64,000 nt of DNA from Viridothelium virens (Eukaryota; Ascomycota; Dothideomycetes; Trypetheliales; Trypetheliaceae), in NCBI GenBank assembly GCA_010094025.1, contig ML991850.1:1-64000 (forward strand), in the 5' to 3' direction. The notes under the pieces are model-generated. The model was not told where the DNA came from. It searched no databases and saw nothing but the letters and a program-made list of their open reading frames with translations. This document shows positions 56,337 to 64,000 of the stretch, piece after piece; position 1 is the first letter of the stretch, and the number at the start of each line of letters is the position of its first letter. Both the position numbers and the translations under genes were made by a program.

Positions 56337-58352
56337 ATGTCCCTTTTCAAATCGCTTGATCGGAAGAGGAGCTTCCCGCATGCCTTCAAGATAGCAGAAA
56401 ATTCGGTCCTCCCCTTCCTATTTCCGCGTCTCCAGTCTGGGCATTATTGTCATTCGAGTCAATTGCAGACAATCAATACTGGTGGCTGTCGACCAAGCAT
56501 CAACAATACTCCGGAGTGCATGGAGAATCTCTTCATCTCCGCACTTGTTAGAGCTGGAACATGCCAGAAGCACACGGTTCATACAACAGCATTAGCAAAG
56601 CCTCCTATTGCGACGGAGTCTCGACAAAGACTCAGGAGAAAGGATGTTACGGGGCCATACCGGCAAACGAGGGAACTCCGAGCAGGCGCTACCACAAAGG
56701 GTGCCGCCGGAGCAGCAGCGGTAGCAGAGGAAATAACCCGAGCAGAGTTCAAAGCAATCGTGAATCCATATCCATCCTTTTCGGACCTACCTCCCGAAAA
56801 ATATCTATCACAAAATCCTCTACTAGAGCGCACTCAATTGGATGATCTTTCACTCGAAGATGGTCTATCAGACACACTTAGCCCACTGGATGCACGTCCT
56901 CCGTCTGAACAGGCCATTGTGGCGGAAAAGAGCCTTGTCACTGCTGAAGTTCGAGATAATGAGGTGAAATTTGAGAAAAAGCGGCGGCGTTACGATTACA
57001 TGCAATGGCATACCTCCAGGTTGGAGGACATTATAACTCTTGAGAGGATCGAGTTACTCCTCGAAGACCCGTTAACTTCGCATCAAGAATTGTACGACCT
57101 CTACCGGACTCTCCCTTCTCCACGAGCACCGTACTTGCATAGTAAAACCCTCTGGAAACTCCTGCATCATCTTACCATCGTTCCTCGGAAAACTGAAGGC
57201 CGCATGTTGCGTTACCTTTCAATCCTCGATGACCTTAGAGCAGCCGAGATTCCCGTCTTGCGCTCGCACTACACTTCTGCTATCGCCTTTGTGGGGCAAG
57301 CCTTTTCTCCCGTCACTCAAGAGTCGGTCGCCTCCGCGCTCCGAATCTATCGGAGTATGGAAACCGAAGCACAGAACGAGACGGGCGCCAACAAGTATAT
57401 ACCAATGGCTACTCATGCAACATTTACCGCACTGTTCGATATTGCGGCCAAGAGCCAGAAGTTCGCGCTCGCAGAGCTCATTGCGCAAGAGATGCACAGT
57501 CGCAAGCTAAGACCATCTCGATACTTTCGCGTTTCACGCATTCTTTGCGAAGGTCTCAAAGGCGATGGGCAGGGAGTCAGACACGCGTACCAGGAATTGG
57601 TTGATAGTGGTGAGATCGTCGACACTGTTGCAATTAACTGTGTGATGTCAAGTCTGATTCGTGTTGGGGAAATTGGGGATGCCGAGATGGTATTTGAAAG
57701 GATGAAGAGATTAGATCGAGACAAGAGGGTAAGTGCGGCTCCAGAGGATTTAGACGAGAATATCCAAGCGATCAGCCCACCAACGGGTTGGCGGAGGAAG
57801 AGGGACATGGGAATATTACTTGCGAGAGTTGGAAGACAGTTTCGGAACGATCCTCTGTCAAGAACTAAGATCCAGGAAGCAACTCCAGTTTCACCAGACA
57901 CACACAGTTATGGTTTATTCTTGAGATACCATGCGCACACCGCTGGGAATATTGATCGCGTGAGGGAATTGCTCGATGAGATGGGCGATTCGAATATACC
58001 GATTGATAACCGCATTTACTGGGTTCTGTTCCATGGCTTCGCGCTCCATGGTGGTGTTAGATATTCATCCTGGAAGAGAAATCGATTGGAAAAGGTCTGG
58101 GAAGATTTTCTGTGTGCGGAGGAGCAAGATTCACAAATGAAGCCAGGAAACTCAGCAGACTTTGACGAAGACGCTATTCACTTACAAAGCCAGTTGGTCT
58201 GGACAATCCTTAGTGCTTATGCTCGATGCGCCACACAGCAACGGACGATGGAGATCTGGGAAAAGATTAAGGAAAGATGGAGGCCTACTTTTGAGGAATC
58301 GGAGAGAATACATCGGGGGTTGACTATAAGGTTTCCCAGAGGGTTTACATAA
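56337..58352 (+). CDS. Mitochondrial pentatricopeptide-repeat (PPR) protein
   Basis: Single-exon frame of 671 residues. The N-terminus is basic and Ser/Arg-rich (MSLFKSLDRKRSFPHAF), fitting a mitochondrial presequence. Helical-pair repeats occur across the middle and end, for example THATFTALFDIAAKSQKFALAELIAQEMHSRKLRPS, INCVMSSLIRVGEIGDAEMVFERMKRL, and DTHSYGLFLRYHAHTAGNIDRVRELLDEMGDSNIP. These follow the 35-residue PPR pattern. PPR proteins bind organellar RNA and govern its processing or translation. Which transcript is unknown, and I cannot equate it with a named fungal PPR gene. A later Met (about residue 62) could be an alternative start. Confidence 0.85.
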   Translation: MSLFKSLDRKRSFPHAFKIAENSVLPFLFPRLQSGHYCHSSQLQTINTGGCRPSINNTPECMENLFISALVRAGTCQKHTVHTTALAKPPIATESRQRLRRKDVTGPYRQTRELRAGATTKGAAGAAAVAEEITRAEFKAIVNPYPSFSDLPPEKYLSQNPLLERTQLDDLSLEDGLSDTLSPLDARPPSEQAIVAEKSLVTAEVRDNEVKFEKKRRRYDYMQWHTSRLEDIITLERIELLLEDPLTSHQELYDLYRTLPSPRAPYLHSKTLWKLLHHLTIVPRKTEGRMLRYLSILDDLRAAEIPVLRSHYTSAIAFVGQAFSPVTQESVASALRIYRSMETEAQNETGANKYIPMATHATFTALFDIAAKSQKFALAELIAQEMHSRKLRPSRYFRVSRILCEGLKGDGQGVRHAYQELVDSGEIVDTVAINCVMSSLIRVGEIGDAEMVFERMKRLDRDKRVSAAPEDLDENIQAISPPTGWRRKRDMGILLARVGRQFRNDPLSRTKIQEATPVSPDTHSYGLFLRYHAHTAGNIDRVRELLDEMGDSNIPIDNRIYWVLFHGFALHGGVRYSSWKRNRLEKVWEDFLCAEEQDSQMKPGNSADFDEDAIHLQSQLVWTILSAYARCATQQRTMEIWEKIKERWRPTFEESERIHRGLTIRFPRGFT

Positions 58353-58588
58353 ATTTGATAGACTCAGGGATATATAGATCTGTACATACGCCCTCTGTAC
58401 CCTGAATGGTAGAAATCGGATAACTTAGATGTCACTTTGGGCCTACATAAAAGTGCTGCAATCTGGTCATCACCCGAATTTTTGCTGTGTGCTCCTTCCC
58501 AAATAGGAAAAGTCTACTTTCCCTCCCAGCCTCCATTTTACCTACTTCTCATCCCATACCACCGCGTCCATCGCTCTGTTCCAACCTT
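58353..58588. other. Intergenic; promoter of the lipoate ligase gene
   Basis: Short same-strand gap of 236 bases between the PPR stop and the ligase ATG. Nothing specific. Confidence 0.5.
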
Positions 58589-59972
58589 ATGCCTAGCCCT
58601 CGGACTGCTTGGAGTTGGTCGGCATTTTCTTCTTCCTTGAGCAGCCCATCCAACCGATCCCGATCTCTCCATGCTTCCCTGAGTGGACGCGTAACTTCGG
58701 CCAAAGTTCAGACGTACCTCTCAAATTCCGAAATACCCTTCCTAAACCTTGCTTTTGAGCAACATCTGTTGGCCAATTCTCCTGCGGACTCTGTCATACT
58801 CTTCTTCTATGTCAATCGGCCGAGCATCATCATAGGCAGCAACCAGAACCCGTGGCTTGAGGTAAACCTCCGGTTGTTACGCCAGTCCGACTCCCCCGTC
58901 CAAGAACATGTGGACCTTGCTCGCCGCCACTCAGGTGGCGGAACAGTCTTTCATGATCGCGGCAATGTGAATTGGACTGTGATTTGTCCTTCGAACCAGT
59001 TTACGAGAGATAAACATGCCGAAATGGTTGTCCGTGCGCTGCGGAAGGTTGGCGTCGAGCGGGCTCGGGTAAATGAGAGGCATGATATTGTCTTGGATCA
59101 AGGAGACAGGAGGACTTCAACCTCCGATGAGGATACCCACAAGACACCTTTCACTTCACTGGACGCGCCGGCCTCACTAAAGGTCTCCGGGTCTGCTTAT
59201 AAACTGACCAGGGGACGAGCTCTGCATCACGGAACGTGTCTGCTCCATTCACCAAATCTGGATTTCATAGGTCGCCTTTTGCGCTCACCAGCGAAACCAT
59301 TCGTTAAGGCCCGAGGTGTGGAGAGCGTCAGCTCTCCAGTCGGTAATATCGGTGTGACGAACTCTGATTTCATCGATGCGGTCCATGAGGAGTTTGCAAG
59401 GCTGTATGACATTCGAGAAAAATTGGGCGGATTATCCTCACTGAGCCCCAACGAGATGCTCCATAGCGATGTAGTGCGCGACGCAGTGTCGAGGCTGAAG
59501 GTATTTACGCATACCACTTTTCTGACCAACTTTATTGACTCAACCTGAAGGATCTCGATTGGATATTTGCCCGAACGCCTCAGTTCGAGCTTTCAACCTC
59601 CGAAAGGCAAAGTGATCAACTGCCCGAGAAGCTTTGCACCGTCCCTTCGCCGAAGAATGTACGTTGGCCTATCGCGGTAACGAGCGAGCCCCAGTCTTTG
59701 ACTGAATACAATTCTAGACTGAAATCTTCTTCAAAGCCCGGAACGGGATAGTTACGGAAAGCTCTTGTGCTGAAAAGGATATGAACAGAGCTCTTTTTGG
59801 CGAAAAGGGAAACTTAGATCGACTGCAGAATGTTAGGATCTACGAAATTGAGGATTGGGAGACTCTACTCCCAGCTTCAAGTGCTCGTTGGATGAATGCC
59901 GTTCTCCCGCCGCTAATATATGATCGGGATCGACCAGAGACATTCCATTCTGCAGCCAGCCAAGCAATTTAG
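58589..59972 (+). CDS. Lipoate-protein ligase A-like (AIM22/LPLA), mitochondrial
   Basis: Attaches or transfers lipoate to E2/H subunits of mitochondrial dehydrogenases. Exons 58589-59500, 59551-59658 and 59718-59972 give 424 residues. The N-terminal Ser/Arg-rich segment (about 30 residues) fits a targeting peptide. Family motifs follow: IPFLNLAFEQHLL, RPSIIIGSNQNPWLEVN, the key block RRHSGGGTVFHDRGNVNWTV, VSGSAYKLTRGRALHHGTCLL (conserved Lys) and a lipoate_A C-terminal accessory region. The ATG at 58589 (MPSPRTAWSWSAF) is the first usable start. The third exon keeps frame through AAN|TEIFFKARNG-type joining. Third in a row of genes for mitochondrial function. Confidence 0.92.
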
Positions 59973-60603
59973 GCCTTTCTAATCGGGGTCGCTCCGACTA
60001 TACGGATCGTTGAGCGAAAGGCATAAAATATCACCGATGACACCCCTGAAGGATAGTATAAGCACTTACCGAGCTTCAATTCCCACTTTCAGCCTGACTA
60101 TTTGGAGACCTGACAGTTTAGGTCCGAGGATAAATTAGGTACTAATGCATCTTAGAGACCACAAAGTCGACGCTTGCTCATACAGGATGGTAAAAAGTCA
60201 TTAAAGTATAGAGCTTTCGAATCTGTTCTGGGGTATCTAATCTGAACAAGGTTAGCTGCAAAAGCTCATGTAGCATAACATCACGCCGACGTATTTATCG
60301 ACTTCTCACGTCGGAAATCAAAGAAAGAGTGAGTGAGTGACTTCTTTTCATCCTGCAACGATGACTCTGCTTTGAATCGGATACTGCTTACCTGGCTTTA
60401 CAGCACAAAAGGCTGCGATAGCCATAGGCTTATGCTTCCGCCTCAATGAACCAAAGCCGATGTTGCTCAGTTATGCTTTTGCCCTTCACCCAACGCACCA
60501 CCCAAACCTCCGGGAGCCTCCTGACAAATTGTACAGGTCCTTCTACATCGACCTTCAGTTCTTCTTCCGATTCTGGATTCGTCTGCGCTGCCCGAAGCGG
60601 TGA
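59973..60603. other. Intergenic, convergent gap
   Basis: About 630 bases between converging genes. Short frames only, with no motif or repeat. Confidence 0.45.
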
Positions 60604-61443
60604 CTATTCCTTAAAGCCTTCAAACAGAATGCTTTGCTTGTATGTGGTGAACAGATCAACACATATCGCCTGCAGTATGGCCATGTTAGTCGACTCCCAA
60701 TGTTTCAGGTCATCGACGCTGAGACAACTCTTGATCGGAATCATTGTCATTGTAAGGACGGCCGAAGCCTCCTGCCCTGGTTCGACTGGTTCGGGAATCG
60801 TTCCGAAGCTTTTGAGGTGTGCTTGTCCTTCTCCAATAAGCTTTAAAGCCTCAGGTGTCATGGACGGATGTCGATTATTCTGCAGTCTGATCAGGGCGCC
60901 CCAACAAGCTACCCCGTTGAACAGGTCGAAATATTGTTGACAGATCCGCGCTGGGTGTTCAATATTCATTCCTCTCATAGTCTCCCAATGTGAGCCCTGA
61001 GCAATTTTATTCATGATCGACTTCAATACGTCCACTGTCCAACCGTCTCGAGCGATTCTTTCATGGGCGCGAGCCCAGGTGGAGGCTGGATCGTGGAGGG
61101 CGAGTTTCTGGACGAGCGCGCGGTATGTATCTGTGCCCCAGAACCATGCTGAGGAACCGTTAGATTCGTCGAATATCCTCACGGACGATAGTCTAGTGAA
61201 ATTGGTCAGGAGATTGACGATCTCCCCGTTCGTAAGTCCTGTGAAGTGTCCCTCGTCTGATGCTGGACGCTTCGCGAGAGTGGGCAATGCCTCTCTAGTG
61301 AAGTAAGTCACTGCTCCGGGAGAGACATCTTCACGTTCCAAAAGCCCGAGGTACACGGTACCATTGACTGAGCAGTGCGTAAAGAGACGTGTCATTCGAT
61401 CCTGCAAATAATCCATGATATGGCTGTCCATTGATGACTGCAT
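60604..61443 (-). CDS. Hypothetical protein, no recognised domain
   Basis: Single open frame of 279 residues from MQSSMDSHIMDYLQDRMTRLF. An in-frame Met further upstream (61665) would add 74 residues, partly encoded by a GATGGTGGTG-type microsatellite, so the downstream ATG is preferred. The protein is soluble and mixed alpha/beta: FTGLTNGEIVNLLTNFTRLSSVRIF, WARAHERIARDGWTVDVLKSIMNKIAQ, CQQYFDLFNGVACWGALIRLQ. No membrane span, signal or catalytic motif is recognised. Divergent from the SRR1-like gene. Confidence 0.7.
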   Translation of the reverse strand: MQSSMDSHIMDYLQDRMTRLFTHCSVNGTVYLGLLEREDVSPGAVTYFTREALPTLAKRPASDEGHFTGLTNGEIVNLLTNFTRLSSVRIFDESNGSSAWFWGTDTYRALVQKLALHDPASTWARAHERIARDGWTVDVLKSIMNKIAQGSHWETMRGMNIEHPARICQQYFDLFNGVACWGALIRLQNNRHPSMTPEALKLIGEGQAHLKSFGTIPEPVEPGQEASAVLTMTMIPIKSCLSVDDLKHWESTNMAILQAICVDLFTTYKQSILFEGFKE

Positions 61444-61801
61444 GTTTGGTGGTCTGAACTTGACAATTTGGGTATTGGGCTGATCTAAACAAGAGGGTAG
61501 GTTGATCACGAATGGGGCTTGGTGGTGCTGGATGATGATGGTGGTGGATGATGGTGGTGGACGGTGGTGGATCATGGAGAGCGAAACCCTTGTTTGGTCT
61601 CTACAGTGTTTGTGATCACACACACAACGCAATACCAATGCCAAAGCGGTCGGAGCTATCCCCATCTACTTGTGCTTTGACATTGTCCAATTGTCTCTCA
61701 AACTTAGTACTATTTGAATCCTTAATTCTCTCCTTAACTTTTCCCCTGATTCCAAAAATCGCATAACCCGCCAAGCACAGCTGCAATCTTTCTCGGCGTC
61801 G
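61444..61801. promoter_or_regulatory. Divergent promoter with GATGGTGGTG microsatellite
   Basis: A 358-base gap between two divergent start codons. Contains an imperfect microsatellite of GATGGTGGTGGAT units (about 61533-61575). A CT-rich leader precedes 61802. Confidence 0.5.
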
Positions 61802-62563
61802 ATGGAGCAGCTAAGGATCGATTACAAGAATGCCGAAAGAGAGTGGGACGCCTCGAACTTTGCCAAGCCGTTTCGATCAGCCCTGAAGGATTTTAAGGAT
61901 CAAAATCAGCATCGTCGTCATATAGCCATTTGCCTTGCACTGGGCAGATTGAGCCACTCGCCTTCAGAAACGAGAGAGTCCGAAGAAGAGCGAAACCGCT
62001 CGCTTTTGCAGCTAGCGGCATTCGATGATGCGGCCAGTATCTGTAAGCTATGACCTAGGACCTTTCAATGCAGTGAGCTACGAAGCTAATGTTGCATAGT
62101 GGTCCCAGGGAAGCGGCGGATAGTCCAGGATCCAGATTTCCCGGACCTGGACAAAACGTTTCTAAACGAAGACATGGGATACGAAGTTGTCGAAGATCCT
62201 TCAGCGTTCGGCGAAATCGCTGAAGAAGCATTCGTATTCATGCCATTCATGCCCAGAGACGTAATCTCCGCCTCCCAGAAAAAGCTTTTCTCATGCTGGG
62301 TACCAGTGGCAAATGACCTCAAAGAGGTCTATGAGAGTCCAAAGAAGGACGTCAAGAATCTCAAAGAAAGATATGGCGCTGTATGGGACGAGGGACTTAA
62401 GAAAAATGCGGAACTGGTAATAGAGGAATACCAGAAGGGATATGATGCATTCCTAAAGAAATGGGAGAATTGGAGAACCTCCATCCCAGAACATGAGCTA
62501 ATTTATCCAGGACTACATATATTACCATCGGCAATGGAGGGATTGATGATCTATCAATTCTAG
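61802..62563 (+). CDS. SRR1-like domain protein
   Basis: Exons 61802-62042 and 62100-62563 give 234 residues. The SRR1 pattern is visible in order: HIAICLALGRLSH, LLQLAAFDDAASI, then RIVQDPDFPDLDKTFLNEDMGYEVVEDPSAFGEIAEEAFVFMPFMPRDVI and KKLFSCWVPVAND. SRR1-like proteins occur across eukaryotes. They are linked to light/clock signalling in plants and to heme or cytoskeletal functions elsewhere, with no agreed biochemistry. The C-terminal 60 residues (Lys/Glu-rich, then HELIYPGLHILPSAMEGL) are less typical. The intron has a GTAAGC donor and a GCTAATG branch site. Confidence 0.8.
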
Positions 62564-64000
62564 AAATCTAGGTATCGAAGTTCCAGCCGTTGTCCTCTGA
62601 TCAGTCCCGACACACAGAGTCGAATCTTCAGTTAAAATCCACACAATAGCTCGTAGCTGTCTTATCCCATTGGAATTCTTCAACGTGAGCACCACATTGC
62701 CTTGGATCAGTTTCTCTGTTAACATGGGTTTCAATAGTTCTCCGCCCCAATTCGACTATAACCCTAAAGTTTGATTCAGCAGTCAGTCTGGACAGCACTC
62801 GTAGCTACATCTTCGGCAGCCACTCTGTAGCCTCGACTTGAGTTTCGAATAGAAACCGAGACTCAAAAAGTACACAGTGGAAACCCTAGAATCCAGGTAC
62901 AAAAGATCTCGGGCCAACTACCTCCCCCACGTCTCCTCCATCTTCGAGATCAAAATTCTATGCAACCAATTGGGAATAAGGGTCCGACAGACAGAAAGGA
63001 TATCGCAGGCTTTGGGCACGTGGACCTTATCGTTAATGAGATACATGTCTACTCTTTAGGGCAGGTTTATAGCTCGGCGTAGTGGTTCGAGAGAACCCTC
63101 TATAGCTTCTCTAGTCCTGGCTGATTTCATTTGTTTTGAGACCTTTTCAGGAGAACTTAGTCGTGAACTATCTGTTGTAATGATAGATCATTGCGTCCTC
63201 GTCTAAGATGCGTAGAGAGCGAGAGGGTTTAATATACGGACCCCACATTTGTTTCTTGGTCGTTAGCTTGGTCCACGGCAATGGAAAATAGCTTGAGTAG
63301 GATTGATACGATGTACATAACCCATGTGTTCCCAGTTTGCAACCTTTCACTGCTTTTCAACTCCGTGCCCAGCACAAACTGTCATCTTTTGGTATCGTGT
63401 ATAGGACTACCTTTCCTTTAGTGGATGCTAGCAATACCGTGTTCTTGGCCGGAATGACCATCCGACTGAACTGAGGGTTTCTTGTTAAGTTTCAACATTC
63501 AGACGAACATCTCCAGAGGTTATCTCAGTCCCGAAGCAATACGAGCACACATGTCCTATCGCTAGGAGAGTTTATGACGGATCAAACTTACCGCTCATCC
63601 CAAAACATCAATCCCTTCTCCATTGTGGTCAAATTCGGCTAATAATACGGTACACCAAAAGTGCTTATAAGGTTAGAGCTGAGAGCCATCGCGTCATATA
63701 ATAGCACTGTCCCGGCGGTAAGTTACACATTGCCCAAGGTAGGCCAAGAACATCTCATTAGGTAATGAACGATTGACATATTGCTCGTAACTATCATAAT
63801 AAACGGTTCATCTATCAAAGAGAACCAAGACTAGGTAAGCTGGTGGTACAATTTCTGCACAGCAGAAACCAGTCTGTGTGCTGCCTCATCTCCATCCTGA
63901 AACCCGTCATTCTCAGACCAAACATTCCACAGGCACAACTAGCAGTGGTCGCCCCTACTGGATGTACAAAACTCAGAGCACGTCGAAAGCGGGCCAAGGG
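62564..64000. other. Intergenic to end of window
   Basis: About 1.4 kb without a supported gene. Only short motif-less frames on both strands. Confidence 0.45.

Overview
This is a stretch of nuclear DNA from a filamentous ascomycete fungus (Pezizomycotina). The evidence is many short introns of about 50 bases with GT(A/C)AGT-type donors and CTRAC/CTAAC branch sites, typical fungal housekeeping genes (rho1, ufd2, a dihydrofolate synthase, Aim-type mitochondrial genes, an mS23 ribosomal protein), and a HET-domain gene beside a NACHT-ankyrin gene. HET and NACHT-ankyrin families are hallmarks of Pezizomycotina. I cannot place the species. No rRNA, tRNA, CRISPR or recognisable whole transposon was found. 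About 24 protein genes are supported, most with exon structures worked out here from splice sites and frame continuity.

Layout. 1-2119: 3' part of gut2 (mitochondrial glycerol-3-phosphate dehydrogenase). 3863-4746 (-): rho1. 7399-10836: ufd2 (E4 ubiquitin ligase). 11342-12648 (-): ER-type J-protein, divergent from an AIM19-like gene (13055-13516). 14462-15433 (-): cupin protein. 16300-17739 (-): GPI-type aspartic protease with an odd active site. 18436-19608 (-): NmrA/QOR-like oxidoreductase. 20983-21782: SAP-domain mitochondrial protein (AIM34-like). 22067-23488 (-): dihydrofolate synthase, divergent from a large disordered protein (24071-26100). 26880-27679 (-) and 27881-28585 (-): two small unknown genes.

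28586-41000 is an accessory region. It holds a small possible membrane/coiled-coil gene (30745-31109, -), a HET-domain gene (31464-33729, +), a NACHT-ankyrin protein with a ZZ-like zinc finger inside its NTPase region (33922-37659, -) and a secreted S41-type peptidase (38179-40989, +). HET and NACHT genes are the usual actors in fungal non-self recognition and regulated cell death. The first three genes are the best candidate for a functional module here.

41000-48865 is sparse. It holds an AT-rich island, a broken half-length MFS transporter (41782-42513), a FAD monooxygenase (43217-44518), a foldback repeat (45063-45166) and a P-loop kinase (45707-46893).

48866-64000 is gene-dense again: a kelch-repeat single-pass membrane protein, a vacuolar amino-acid transporter, mitoribosomal protein mS23, a PPR protein, a lipoate-protein ligase, an unknown gene and an SRR1-like gene. 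mS23, the PPR protein and lipoate ligase are consecutive nuclear genes for mitochondrial function. The most surprising object in the window is mS23. Its reading frame is interrupted by about 240 extra residues that read as two RRM-like RNA-binding domains.
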